Source of the DNA: Anaerobacillus arseniciselenatis
GTDB lineage: Bacteria > Bacillota > Bacilli > Bacillales > Anaerobacillaceae
Direction: 5' to 3'
NCBI RefSeq assembly: GCF_001865995.1
Contig: NZ_MLQQ01000001.1
Coordinates: 310,001-374,000 of the forward strand
Length of the DNA: 64,000 nt
Part shown: piece after piece, positions 7,682 to 17,062 of the stretch
How the letters are laid out: every line of letters starts with the position of its first letter
Numbering within the stretch: the stretch's first letter is position 1
The notes under the pieces: generated by a model
Seen by the model: only the letters and a program-made list of their open reading frames with translations
Told to the model about the DNA's origin: nothing
Databases searched by the model: none
Program-made: the position numbers and the translations under genes

Positions 7682-9139
7682 TTAAATCACTTTTTCATGT
7701 TGCATCAAAAGTTGCTCAAAATCCTCGAAAGCGTTTCGATCAGTATACAGATCAACAACTACCTTATTTTTCTTAGCCTCAAGTAGAGTATTCTCACCAA
7801 AACAAATAACTTGACAGTTACGAATTAATTCATAAGGGTCGTAACCATCTTTTTTCACATTCTCAATAAAAACTTTTACAGATTTCGGTGATGAAAAAAT
7901 AATCGTATTAAACCCGCCTTCTTCAACCGCTCGTTGAAAAGCAATTGTTGCAGGATGACTTGTTTGAAAGTCATGAGTTATTAAATAATCATGTTTATTT
8001 TTATCATTATTAAATTCCTCTAAAGATCCAACAATTAAACTCGAATTACATAATGAAGTTACAGTTGCTTGTTCAGCAAATAAACCTTTATTTTTTAAGG
8101 CCTCGACCGTTTCCGAATCTTTTGCCAAAAGCTGAGCTGTTAAAGAACGAATATCAATCCCATTATTTAATAAACTATCAAAAAATAACGGCACACTTTC
8201 CTTGGAGGAAAAGAAGACTTCGTTATAGTTCTTTAAATTTTTAAGCTTTTCGAGATACGTTTGATTTTCAGTCTCCGATTGAACGACGAGCTTCGGATAT
8301 TCAAGCACTTCTGCACCATTGTTCAACAGCTCTTCTCTTTGACTAGCATCACTGTCTGGAAAAATAATTTTCTTACCGAATAATAATTTATTTTCGAACC
8401 ATTGCAGTTTCTTTCTGAGAGAGGCGATGTTTCCTACAAGAGTGATTGCTGGGTTACTAATGTTATGTTTAGCTACTTCGCTTTCAATTGACGTCAGTGA
8501 CCCTTCAACTACTTTTTGTTTTCCTGTTGTTCCCCATTGAATAACAGCCACTTTCGCTTCAGGAGAACGACCATTAGAAATCAACTGCTCACAAATGTAC
8601 GGTAAGTTTTTAATACCCATATAAAAGGCTATTGTATCAATTCCCGTCGCTAACGCTGGCCAATTAATCAACGGCTTTCCGTCTGCCGATTTATCATGAC
8701 CCGTTACTACCGTAAAGCTCGTACCGTACTCGCGGTGGGTGACAGGTATTCCTGCATAACTAGCTGTCGCTATTCCTGAGGTGATCCCTGGAACAATTTC
8801 ATAACGAATGTTTTCTTTTTTCAAAGCTTCTGCTTCTTCTCCAACTCTTCCGAAAACACTAGGATCACCACCTTTTAAGCGAACAACCACTTTTCCAAGT
8901 TTTGCTTTTTCGACAAGCAAGTCATTGATCGCTTCTTGTCTTAATATGTGACGGTCTGGTAGTTTTCCACAATAAATCAATTCAGCGTCCGGTTTAGCTT
9001 CTTGTAATAAAAGCGGATTAACTAGTCGGTCATATAAAATGACCTCTGCTTTTTTTAGTGCACTGAGCCCTTTTACAGTGATTAACCTTTGGTCACCAGG
9101 ACCTGCACCAACTAAATAGACGACTCCTTCTTTAAGCAT
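7682..9139 (-). CDS. cobA-hemD: Fused uroporphyrinogen-III C-methyltransferase / uroporphyrinogen-III synthase-like protein
   Basis: A 485-residue fusion. Residues 1-245 are a SUMT/CobA tetrapyrrole methylase (LVGAGPGDQRLITVKG, RLKGGDPSVFGR, VPGITSG, SNPAITLVG), which makes precorrin-2 from uroporphyrinogen III. Residues 255-485 match the HemD fold weakly (ILFPDS-type strand, EVFFSSKESV, IIFSSPKSVKVF), as in NasF-like proteins of Bacillus. Whether the HemD half is active is open. Operon order is reductase, DUF3906, cobA-hemD, sirB. A precorrin-2 dehydrogenase (sirC) is not in the operon. Confidence 0.9.
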   Translation of the reverse strand: MLKEGVVYLVGAGPGDQRLITVKGLSALKKAEVILYDRLVNPLLLQEAKPDAELIYCGKLPDRHILRQEAINDLLVEKAKLGKVVVRLKGGDPSVFGRVGEEAEALKKENIRYEIVPGITSGIATASYAGIPVTHREYGTSFTVVTGHDKSADGKPLINWPALATGIDTIAFYMGIKNLPYICEQLISNGRSPEAKVAVIQWGTTGKQKVVEGSLTSIESEVAKHNISNPAITLVGNIASLRKKLQWFENKLLFGKKIIFPDSDASQREELLNNGAEVLEYPKLVVQSETENQTYLEKLKNLKNYNEVFFSSKESVPLFFDSLLNNGIDIRSLTAQLLAKDSETVEALKNKGLFAEQATVTSLCNSSLIVGSLEEFNNDKNKHDYLITHDFQTSHPATIAFQRAVEEGGFNTIIFSSPKSVKVFIENVKKDGYDPYELIRNCQVICFGENTLLEAKKNKVVVDLYTDRNAFEDFEQLLMQHEKVI

Positions 9140-9186
9140 CCTGTCACCTCCCTTTACTTTTTTGCTATGAGAAAATTGAGCTTTTA

Positions 9187-9396
9187 CTATAACTTCTCAG
9201 TTATGACAAAAGCGGTTCCGCTGTTCGTAACCTTCTTACGCTCTAATAGAACAACTTCTTTAATGTCTGGAAACTTCAAAAAACTTTTCTCTACTTCAAT
9301 TTCTGCACGCTTAAATGCTTGTTCATCACTTTCAGCTGCAACGACGACCGGTATTTCTTTGCTGTCTACTAACACAGTAAAATGATAGAGTTTCAT
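9187..9396 (-). CDS. DUF3906-family small protein
   Basis: A 69-residue soluble protein starting MKLYHFTVLVDSKEIPVVVA and continuing EQAFKRAEIEVEKSF. The pattern fits DUF3906, a small family often found beside siroheme/sulfite reductase genes in Bacillaceae (recalled, not searched). Only 5 bp separate it from the reductase stop, and 47 bp from cobA-hemD, so it is cotranscribed. Function unknown. Confidence 0.72.
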   Translation of the reverse strand: MKLYHFTVLVDSKEIPVVVAAESDEQAFKRAEIEVEKSFLKFPDIKEVVLLERKKVTNSGTAFVITEKL

Positions 9397-9401
9397 ACTT
9401 T

Positions 9402-11024
9402 TTACTCTCCTGCGAGTATTTCGTCTAACTCTGCTTGTAATGTTTCCACACCTACACGTTGGACAAAGTCGTAGAAATTTTCAGCTGCTACTTTTTCTTC
9501 TTTAAAGAACGTGAATAGTTGTTTTAAAACTTCTGGTAAGTCATCAGAAGCAATTCGCCCTTTTAACTTTTGATTAAATGTAGCACTCTCTTTCTCGAGC
9601 GTACCACCGACGTAAATTTCAAATGCTTCGATCATCCCTTTATCCTTCGTTTTCATTAATACGCCTTGAAGGCCGAGATCAGCAATTTGCCGTTGGCCAC
9701 ATGAGTTCGGACAACCGACCATATGAATTCTAACAGGCACATCTAATTCAAGTTGCTCATCTAAATATTCAGCAAGTTTACGAGTCGCTTCTTTCGTTTC
9801 TACTAACGCTAAATTACAGTATTCAATCCCAGTACATGCTACTGAATACCCAATAAAACTTTTGGGTTTAACGGTAATAGTTTCAAAGACTGGTTCAGCT
9901 AATAAGTCAGCAACTTTTTCGTCTGGAACGTTTGGAATTACGATATTTTGTGAGTTACACGTTCTAATCTCACCATTTCCATATGTTTTCGCGACATCTG
10001 CTAGAGCTAATAATTGCTCTGAATTCATTCTCCCAACAGGAACGTTAAAACCAGCATAACTTAAGCCTTCTTGCTTCTGCTTATGAACTCCGTAAAAATA
10101 CCCAGCGTTCCAATTCTCAACTTTATCTTCACCTTTAGTAGGTAATTCTTTGCCATATACTTCAACTAATTTCCCAAGGAATTTCTCAGGACCCCAGTCT
10201 GCCATTAAAAACTTAAGGCGTGCACGGTGGCGTTTTTCACGATAACCATAGTCACGGTAAATTGACGTAATCGCGATCGCTACGTCTTTTACCTCTTCAG
10301 GGCGTACAAATGCATCTAATTCTTCAGCTAAGTATGGCTTTGAAGAAAGACCACCACCAACTTTCACATGAAACCCAACGACTTCTTCGCCGTCTATTTC
10401 CTTCGTCGCTGGCGTAAACGCTAAACAGTTAATACGATCATGCCCTGCATTATGAACATTAGATGAAATCGACATTTTAAATTTTCGTGGTAAGTTTGAA
10501 AAATCTTCATTTCTTTGGAAAAAATGATATACATCATTAACAATTTCACGCGTATCTATTAGTTCATTTCGGTCAATACCTGCTAACGGATTCCCGATAA
10601 TCGTTCTCGGGATATCACCACAAGCTCCTACCGACGACAAACCAACTTCATTTAAACGCTTGTAAATGTCAGGAAGTTGTTCGATCGTCAACCAGTGATA
10701 TTGAATCGCTTGACGCGTAGTAATATCAATCACGTCTCGCCCGTAATCTTTTCCGATATTTGCTAAAGTTACAGCTTGTTCATTACTAATAATTCCTGTT
10801 GGAATGTTAACGCGCATCATGAAGTAACCAGCTTCTTTTGGTTTTTGTAAGTAAAGGCCAGCCCATTTAAAGTGCCCCCACAATTCTTGAGGTATGGATT
10901 CAAACCCTTCTTTTGCATAATGGTCAATATCATTTAAAATATCTAACCCGTCTTTTTCAAGTTTATGAAGCTCCTCTTTACTTAACTTTGTACCATCACT
11001 TGCCCATGTTTTTTCGTATGCCAT
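9402..11024 (-). CDS. Siroheme nitrite/sulfite reductase (ferredoxin-type), copy 1
   Basis: A 540-residue assimilatory siroheme/4Fe-4S reductase. Two ferredoxin-like half domains precede the cluster motifs ACTGIEYC and GCPNSC, which give the four cysteines binding the 4Fe-4S-siroheme unit. It reduces nitrite to ammonium or sulfite to sulfide with six electrons; sequence alone does not decide. The siroheme genes and YezD (a small protein usually near sulfur-assimilation genes) favour sulfite. The second of two ATGs (11024) gives the better spacing to AGGAGG. Operon head is yezD; promoter at 11287-11315. Confidence 0.88.
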   Translation of the reverse strand: MAYEKTWASDGTKLSKEELHKLEKDGLDILNDIDHYAKEGFESIPQELWGHFKWAGLYLQKPKEAGYFMMRVNIPTGIISNEQAVTLANIGKDYGRDVIDITTRQAIQYHWLTIEQLPDIYKRLNEVGLSSVGACGDIPRTIIGNPLAGIDRNELIDTREIVNDVYHFFQRNEDFSNLPRKFKMSISSNVHNAGHDRINCLAFTPATKEIDGEEVVGFHVKVGGGLSSKPYLAEELDAFVRPEEVKDVAIAITSIYRDYGYREKRHRARLKFLMADWGPEKFLGKLVEVYGKELPTKGEDKVENWNAGYFYGVHKQKQEGLSYAGFNVPVGRMNSEQLLALADVAKTYGNGEIRTCNSQNIVIPNVPDEKVADLLAEPVFETITVKPKSFIGYSVACTGIEYCNLALVETKEATRKLAEYLDEQLELDVPVRIHMVGCPNSCGQRQIADLGLQGVLMKTKDKGMIEAFEIYVGGTLEKESATFNQKLKGRIASDDLPEVLKQLFTFFKEEKVAAENFYDFVQRVGVETLQAELDEILAGE

Positions 11025-11064
11025 CATTTTCCTCCTATAATCTTTTTACAATTTAAAATTAAAG

Positions 11065-11214
11065 CTATTTCAAACGATGCTTCTCATTTTTTTCAATTTG
11101 AATCACTTTTCCATCTTGAACAATTAATGTAATCGAACCGAACTTAATATCCTTTAACATTTCTTGTAGTTTTAAAAAAGCTTTTTCATGCTCTTTCTCA
11201 AATTTATTAACCAC
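11065..11214 (-). CDS. yezD: YezD-family small protein (DUF2292)
   Basis: About 49 residues from a GTG at 11214. The core LKDIKFGSITLIVQDGKVIQIEKNEK is the DUF2292/YezD signature. A GGGGGAG site lies at 11221-11227; a longer frame to 11253 has no better site. It is the first gene of the reductase/siroheme operon, 37 bp before the reductase. Function unknown; family members often sit beside sulfur-assimilation genes. Confidence 0.75.
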   Translation of the reverse strand: MVNKFEKEHEKAFLKLQEMLKDIKFGSITLIVQDGKVIQIEKNEKHRLK

Positions 11215-11286
11215 CTCTACTCCCCCTTTTTTGCATGAGAATATGTAGCTCATTAAATCCCTAGTTATTTTATATGATTAATTGAT

Positions 11287-11315
11287 ATTTTAAGACTGTT
11301 CTTCATGAAAGTCAA
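11287..11315 (-). promoter_or_regulatory. Promoter of the yezD-reductase-siroheme operon with shared motif
   Basis: On the minus strand: TTGACT (11310-11315), 17-nt spacer, TAAAAT (11287-11292). Plus-strand positions 11271-11293 read TATATGATTAATTGATATTT followed by TAA. This matches positions 13304-13326, at the second reductase promoter, at 21 of 23 bases. Confidence 0.65.
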
Positions 11316-11321
11316 TGAAAA

Positions 11322-11375
11322 AGTATAAGGATGCTCTCAACAGTTCTTTAATCTGAAGAAGAGCATCCTTATACT
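11322..11375 (-). terminator. Intrinsic terminator of the second reductase gene
   Basis: AGTATAAGGATGCTCT and AGAGCATCCTTATACT form a 16-bp perfect stem. On the minus strand a TTTTT tract follows. It separates the two reductase transcription units. Confidence 0.88.
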
Positions 11376-11396
11376 ATGTTAATGTTGTTACAGCTA

Positions 11397-11462
11397 AGAA
11401 AAGCGCATGTGCTACGAGCGAAAGGACTGAAGTGGCCGAGTTCGTAGCGCTGGAGCTAGACA
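11397..11462 (+). repeat. Family C repeat, short copy
   Basis: Starts GAAAAGCGCATGTGCTACGA and ends GCGCTGGAGCTAGACATCTT, a shortened member of the GGAGCTAGACAG family. It lies between the second reductase stop and its terminator. Confidence 0.6.
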
Positions 11463-11517
11463 TCTTACCAACTTCAAAAAGAAATGAATTTTCTTATCTT
11501 TTAAAATAGGCATTCAC

Positions 11518-13149
11518 TTATAAAGTCCGATTATAAATTAAAGCCTCGTCAAGCTTTTCTTGTAAAGTATCTACCCCAACCCTATGTGTGAAATGATAAA
11601 AGTTTTCGCCTATTTTTTTCTCTTCTTTAAAGAAAAACAATAACTCTTTCAACACTTCTTGAACATAAGTTACCGGGATTCTCCCAGTTAGTTTTTGATT
11701 AAAACATGCTTCGTCTCTTTCTAGTGTTCCACCGACGTATAATTCAAAAGCTTCGACCATTTTCGAATCTTTCGTTTTTAATTTACTTCCTTGAAGGCCG
11801 ATATCAGCGATATGCCTTTGGCCACAGGAACTTGGGCAGCCTACTGCATTAATTCGAACTGGCACGTCCAATTCAATTTGCTCATCTAAATATGCTGTAA
11901 TTTCCTGTATTCTTGTTTTTGTCTCAACTAAAGCGAAATTACAATATTCACTTCCTGTACACGAAACAGCATAGCCAATAAAACTTTTCGGCTGTGGAGA
12001 AAAAGTTTTAAAAATTTCTTCCATTAACATTTCATCGATTTTCTCATGCTGGACATTTGGAATAATGATATTTTGGGTCGTACACGTCCTCAGTTCACCG
12101 TTTCCATATTTTTTGGCAACCCGAGCAAGTTCGATAAATTCTCCAGAGTTGATTCTACCTACTGGAACATTTAACCCTATATAGCTAAACCCTTCTTGCT
12201 TCTGTTGGTGAACACCGTAGAAATAACCTCCATTCCATTCTTCTATCCGGTCTTTGCCTTTTGATAAAAGTTCGCTCCCGTAAATTTCAATTAGTTTTTC
12301 ACGAAACTTCTCTGGCCCCAAATCTGCCATTAAAAATTTCAACCGTGCTCGATGTCTCTTTTGACGGTAACCATAATCACGATATATTGTTGTAACTGCA
12401 ACAGCGACGTCTTTGACTTCATCTGGTCGTACAAAGACGTCTAACTCCTCAGCTAAGTGAGGAGTCGCGGATAATCCACCACCTACTTTAACATGGAAGC
12501 CAGTGACTTCAATACCATCAATTACTTTAGTAGCAGGAGTAAAAGCTAGACAATTAATTCGATCTTGACTGGAATTGTTTATATTGGAAGAAATTGATAT
12601 TTTAAATTTTCTTGGTAAGTTCGAAAAATCCTTATTGTTTTGGAAAAACTGAAACAATTCATCTACTATTCCTCTCGTATCGATTAATTCATTTCGGTCG
12701 ATCCCTGCTAATGGATTTCCTGAAATATTTCTCGGAATATCTCCTGCAGCTCCGACAGAAGACAAACCAACATTATCTAACCTTTTAAATATATCCGGCA
12801 GCTGTTCTACTGTAAGCCAATGAAACTGAATTGCTTGCCTGGTTGTAATATCAATAACATCTCTACCGTAATCCTTGCCAATACTTGCTAGTGCAATAGC
12901 TTGGTCATAAGTTAATATTCCTGAAGGTACATTAACTCGCATCATAAAGTATCCAGCTTCTCTAGGTTTCTGCAAATACATTCCAACCCATTTAAAATGT
13001 CCCCACTCTTCTTTCGGTATTGCTGCAAAACCTTGCTTAGCATAAGTTTCAATGTCTCCAATAATATCTAAGCCATCTTTTTTTAATTTAGCCTTCTCCT
13101 CTTTACTTAAATTCTGTTCATCTTTAGCCCACTGTTTTAAATATGCCAT
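11518..13149 (-). CDS. Siroheme nitrite/sulfite reductase, paralogue 2
   Basis: A 543-residue paralogue of the protein at 9402-11024, collinear over the full length. The cluster motifs are SCTGSEYC and GCPSSC. Differences are spread throughout, so this is an old duplication, not a recent copy. The start at 13149 has GGGAGG upstream; an in-frame upstream codon at 13206 does not. It is monocistronic, with its own promoter (13320-13349) and terminator (11322-11375). One copy may handle nitrite and the other sulfite (inference). Both need siroheme from the adjacent operon. Confidence 0.87.
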   Translation of the reverse strand: MAYLKQWAKDEQNLSKEEKAKLKKDGLDIIGDIETYAKQGFAAIPKEEWGHFKWVGMYLQKPREAGYFMMRVNVPSGILTYDQAIALASIGKDYGRDVIDITTRQAIQFHWLTVEQLPDIFKRLDNVGLSSVGAAGDIPRNISGNPLAGIDRNELIDTRGIVDELFQFFQNNKDFSNLPRKFKISISSNINNSSQDRINCLAFTPATKVIDGIEVTGFHVKVGGGLSATPHLAEELDVFVRPDEVKDVAVAVTTIYRDYGYRQKRHRARLKFLMADLGPEKFREKLIEIYGSELLSKGKDRIEEWNGGYFYGVHQQKQEGFSYIGLNVPVGRINSGEFIELARVAKKYGNGELRTCTTQNIIIPNVQHEKIDEMLMEEIFKTFSPQPKSFIGYAVSCTGSEYCNFALVETKTRIQEITAYLDEQIELDVPVRINAVGCPSSCGQRHIADIGLQGSKLKTKDSKMVEAFELYVGGTLERDEACFNQKLTGRIPVTYVQEVLKELLFFFKEEKKIGENFYHFTHRVGVDTLQEKLDEALIYNRTL

Positions 13150-13319
13150 TGTTTCCTCCCCAAATTTAAAGATATATACTAAAAAAAACCAAAAGCAACG
13201 CCTCAATAGAGATTTCCTCTAGTGAAAAGTCGCCTTTAGTTTGTCTAGTCAATGTGTGTAATTCAACGTCCTTTTACGTATTTACTTAAATTCATACTTT
13301 TTCTATATGTTTTATTGAT

Positions 13320-13349
13320 ATTTTAAATATTGTTACTATGAATTGTCAA
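13320..13349 (-). promoter_or_regulatory. Promoter of reductase paralogue 2 with shared motif
   Basis: On the minus strand: TTGACA (13344-13349), 18-nt spacer, TAAAAT (13320-13325). The motif shared with 11271-11293 spans 13304-13326 and covers the -10 and the start region, where a repressor could bind. Confidence 0.65.
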
Positions 13350-13423
13350 TATAAATTTTCTGATTATTATTTTCTCATACAAAAACGGGGACAGCACCCG
13401 TTAAATAACATAATTACAGCATA

Positions 13424-14587
13424 TTAACCTAGTTCGAGCTCATTAATAAATTTCTCGATGCGATCACAGCCTTCTTCAAGAATTTCTATGCTGTAAGCGT
13501 AAGATAACCTTAAATAACCTTCGCCATAGTCAGAAAAAGCAGTTCCTGGTACACAGGCAACTCTTCCTTCTTCAAGCAGTTTTGTTGCAAACTCATTTGA
13601 AGTCATACCGAATTTGGCTATTGATGGGAATAAATAAAATGCGCCTTCTGGTTTAACAACCTCGATTCCCATACTTAATAAACGATCATAAACATAAGCA
13701 CGGCGTTTTTCATATTCGGATCGCATCGAGAGTGCATCATCTATTCCAACCGTCAACGCTTCAAGGGCTGCATGTTGTGATACTGAACTAGCGCAGCTCA
13801 CATTATACTGGTGAACTTTAAGAATATGTTTACTTATATTCGCAGGTGCAAAAACAAAACCGATGCGCCAACCAGTCATTGAGTGTGACTTTGACAATCC
13901 GTTAATAATGATCGTTTTTTCTTTCATTCCTGGAAATGAAGCGATTGATTGGTGCTCTTGACCGTACACTAATTCACTATAAATTTCATCCGAGACAACA
14001 AAAATTTCACGCTCTCTTAAAACTCCAGCAATATCCGCTAATTCTTCCTCCGTTAAAATACACCCTGTTGGGTTTGATGGATAAGGTAAAAATACACATC
14101 TTGTTTTATCAGTGATTGCAGCTTCAATTTGAGCCGCTGTTAATTTGAAGTTCGTCCCTCGAGTATCAATGTAGACAGGAGTAGCACCACACATTTTGAT
14201 AATCGGTTCGTAGGCAGGATACACAGGCCCAGGTAAAATTACTTCCGCCCCTTCTTCTAAAATCGTACGTAATGTAATGTCAATCCCTTGGCTCGCACCA
14301 ATCGTCGTTATGACTTCTGTTTTTGGGTCATAGGCTAATTGATATTTTTTTTCGAGAAATTGACTTGCGGCAATACATAATTCATCTAAACCGGCATTTT
14401 TCGTATAGTTTGTCCTATTATTATCAATGGCTTTTTTGCCTGCTTCTTTAATATGATCAGGTGTCGGAAAATCCGGTTGACCAATCGTAAGTTGAATCGC
14501 ATCAGGGTAATTGGCAACCATATTAAAAAATTGGCGAATTCCTGAAATTTGAATGTTTTTCACTTCGTTATTAATTAAATGCTCCAT
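13424..14587 (-). CDS. patA: Aminotransferase PatA (N-acetyl-LL-diaminopimelate aminotransferase type)
   Basis: A 387-residue fold-type I PLP aminotransferase, close in sequence to B. subtilis PatA by recall (MEHLIN start, QISGIRQFF, LTIGQPDFPTP, VHQYNVSCASSVSQHAALEA). The PLP lysine lies in INGLSKSHSMTGWRIGF near residue 232. It acts in the acetylated diaminopimelate branch of lysine biosynthesis. Monocistronic; a minus-strand AGGAAG-type site precedes the ATG. Confidence 0.9.
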   Translation of the reverse strand: MEHLINNEVKNIQISGIRQFFNMVANYPDAIQLTIGQPDFPTPDHIKEAGKKAIDNNRTNYTKNAGLDELCIAASQFLEKKYQLAYDPKTEVITTIGASQGIDITLRTILEEGAEVILPGPVYPAYEPIIKMCGATPVYIDTRGTNFKLTAAQIEAAITDKTRCVFLPYPSNPTGCILTEEELADIAGVLREREIFVVSDEIYSELVYGQEHQSIASFPGMKEKTIIINGLSKSHSMTGWRIGFVFAPANISKHILKVHQYNVSCASSVSQHAALEALTVGIDDALSMRSEYEKRRAYVYDRLLSMGIEVVKPEGAFYLFPSIAKFGMTSNEFATKLLEEGRVACVPGTAFSDYGEGYLRLSYAYSIEILEEGCDRIEKFINELELG

Positions 14588-14683
14588 CTTTCACTGCTTC
14601 CTTTCATACGTAGCTTTTCCAATTTGACAATACAAGTATTGTAGCAAAAAACAGTTCTAAACAGAACAATTATGATAAGTTTT

Positions 14684-15568
14684 CTACTGCGTCTCTTTTA
14701 GATCTGATTTTATTTTTAAAACTGCTAACTCTTTTTTCTTCGCTTCAAACATTAAATCAATATTACGTCCTGATAATAAATCTATAAATGCATCAAAATC
14801 TCCCTTTAAAATATAGTCGTGATGAGCAGTATCTGTTTTTGAATTTCTCCCTGAACTAATATGCATTTTCGGTAAACGAACACCTTCCCAACTATGTACA
14901 ACACGATCTAACAGTTTAGCAATTTCAATTTCCTCAAAGCGATTACAATTATGGTGGTGAATATCAAAACAAATTGGTACCCCTGTTTCACTATGAATGT
15001 CGAGAACATCTTGGACATGAAATGATTTATGATCATTTTCTAAAATTAGTTTCTTTTTGATGTCATTGCTTAGTTGACGATAATTGTTCACCCAACGGTT
15101 TTTCGCTTTAGTTTTATCACCATATACTCCACCAACATGGATGACCATGTCAGTACCACCCATTAAATTAAGTAATTTATTATGATACTCAATGTCACGT
15201 AACGCATTTTTAACCACTTTTTCATTAGGTGAGTTAATGATCGTGTATTGTCCTGGGTGAACACTTAATCTCATATGACTAGTTTGCTGTAACTGTTTAA
15301 TTTCCTCGGTAATTGTTAGGACATCTTCATCCCGCCACCAATCCCAAGCTAAAATTTCATGACTCCCGAAAGGAACGATGTCACTGCTAACACGGAAAAA
15401 GTTTATTCCATGCTCTTGATTCCATTCCAATATTGTTTTAACAGAATGTAAATTTAATAAAGTTAGTTCTTTTATTTTTTTCATTCCTTCAATTTCTACT
15501 GTACGAATGCGGCACGTTCTCATTTTTAAACCTAATGTCACATTTAAACATGCATAGCCTAATTTCAT
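14684..15568 (-). CDS. uvsE: UV DNA damage endonuclease UvsE/UvdE
   Basis: A 294-residue TIM-barrel endonuclease. Hallmarks are LGYACLNVTLG at the N-terminus, RLSVHPGQYTIINSP, MVIHVGGVYGDK, FDIHHHNCN and HISSGR, which carry metal-binding His/Asp/Glu residues. It nicks 5' to UV photoproducts in the alternative excision pathway common in sporulating Bacilli. GAGGCGGATGA precedes the ATG. It is divergent from the MATE pump at 15675. Confidence 0.9.
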   Translation of the reverse strand: MKLGYACLNVTLGLKMRTCRIRTVEIEGMKKIKELTLLNLHSVKTILEWNQEHGINFFRVSSDIVPFGSHEILAWDWWRDEDVLTITEEIKQLQQTSHMRLSVHPGQYTIINSPNEKVVKNALRDIEYHNKLLNLMGGTDMVIHVGGVYGDKTKAKNRWVNNYRQLSNDIKKKLILENDHKSFHVQDVLDIHSETGVPICFDIHHHNCNRFEEIEIAKLLDRVVHSWEGVRLPKMHISSGRNSKTDTAHHDYILKGDFDAFIDLLSGRNIDLMFEAKKKELAVLKIKSDLKETQ

Positions 15569-15674
15569 TCATCCGCCTCTTTCCTTGTTTAATGGCTTAA
15601 TTTGGGGCTGTCCCATTTAGTAGTTTTCTGATATACTTTCGTTCGTATGACTTATTTTAAGGGTGGTGACAACA

Positions 15675-17048
15675 ATGAAAGAGACAACAACTTTAAGACA
15701 AAAAATATCCCAATTTTTATATGTATTAGTTCCTATTTTAGTCACCCAAATTGCCCTATATTCAATGAACCTTTTTGATACAATGATGAGTGGAAACGTA
15801 AGTTCCAATGACTTAGCGGGTGTTGCGATAGGCTCAAGCCTTTGGGTTCCTATTTTCACTGGAATTTCCGGAATTTTAATGGCCATTACTCCTATTGTTG
15901 CCCAACACCTTGGAGCAAATAATAAAAAAGAAGTTCCATATGCTGTTGTCCAAGGAATCTACTTATCTATCGCATTGGCGATCATTGTTATTATATTGGG
16001 TTTCCTATTCTTAAATCCAATATTAAGCTTAATGAACCTCGATCCAGTCGTTGAGAAAATCGCTAGAGAGTATTTAATCGCTTTAGCTATTGGGGTCATT
16101 CCGCTTTTTGCTTATACAGTGCTACGTTCATTTATGGATGCGTTAGGACATACTCGAGTAACGATGATTATTACACTGTTATCATTACCAATAAATATCT
16201 TTTTCAACTATATTCTTATTTTTGGAAAACTTGGCTTCCCCCAATTAGGTGGTGTAGGCGCAGGATATGCCTCAACAATTACGTACATCTGTATTACTTT
16301 GATGGCCGTTTATTTTATTCATCGAGTGACGCCATTTGCAGAATATCAAGTTTTCTTAAATTGGTTTAAAGTTTCTTTTCAGTCTTGGAAAGAAATATTA
16401 AAAATCGGCGTACCGAGTGGATTAGCTATCTTTTGTGAGACAAGTATTTTCGCAGCGGTCACATTACTCATGGCTAAATTTAGTACGATTACAATCGCCG
16501 CCCACCAGGCTGCTCTGAATTTTGCATCGCTTTTATATATGATGCCATTAAGTATCTCGATCGCCTTAACGATTACGGTTGGCTTTGAAGTCGGGGCAAA
16601 ACGGTTTAAAGATGCGCGAAGCTATAGTTATTTAGGGATAAGTTCGGGGCTTATTTTAGGAGTTTTAGCATCAGTTATTTTATTTGTATTTAATAAACAA
16701 GTTGGAATGCTCTATACGACAGAGCCGGAAGTGTTAGATTTAATCCAGCAATTTTTAATTTATGCAATCTTTTTCCAACTTTCTGACGCTATTGGTGCGC
16801 CAATTCAAGGGGCACTTCGAGGATATAAAGATGTCAATGTTACATTTCTTTTAGCCGTCGTCTCTTTCTGGGTAATCGGCTTACCGTTAGGATATGTATT
16901 AGCTAAGTTTACAGAATTTGGTCCGTTCGGTTATTGGTTAGGGTTAATTATAGGCCTTGCATCAGGAGCAGTTTTTCTATTTTTACGCCTTCGGGTCATC
17001 CAAAAAAGAACGATTTCTAGTAAAACTAATCTAAAAATAGCTGGATAA
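15675..17048 (+). CDS. MATE-family multidrug efflux transporter
   Basis: About 457 residues with twelve predicted membrane helices. N-terminal LVTQIALYSMNLFDTMMSGN and the mid-protein duplication are typical of NorM-like Na+ or H+ driven MATE exporters. Closing segment RGYKDVNVTFLLAVVSFWVIGLPLGY also fits. I use ATG 15675, eight bases after AAGGGTGGTG; an in-frame GTG at 15663 is less likely. Substrate unknown. Convergent with yitT across the 52-bp repeat array. Confidence 0.88.
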   Translation: MKETTTLRQKISQFLYVLVPILVTQIALYSMNLFDTMMSGNVSSNDLAGVAIGSSLWVPIFTGISGILMAITPIVAQHLGANNKKEVPYAVVQGIYLSIALAIIVIILGFLFLNPILSLMNLDPVVEKIAREYLIALAIGVIPLFAYTVLRSFMDALGHTRVTMIITLLSLPINIFFNYILIFGKLGFPQLGGVGAGYASTITYICITLMAVYFIHRVTPFAEYQVFLNWFKVSFQSWKEILKIGVPSGLAIFCETSIFAAVTLLMAKFSTITIAAHQAALNFASLLYMMPLSISIALTITVGFEVGAKRFKDARSYSYLGISSGLILGVLASVILFVFNKQVGMLYTTEPEVLDLIQQFLIYAIFFQLSDAIGAPIQGALRGYKDVNVTFLLAVVSFWVIGLPLGYVLAKFTEFGPFGYWLGLIIGLASGAVFLFLRLRVIQKRTISSKTNLKIAG

Positions 17049-17062
17049 GGATAATGGTTCAT

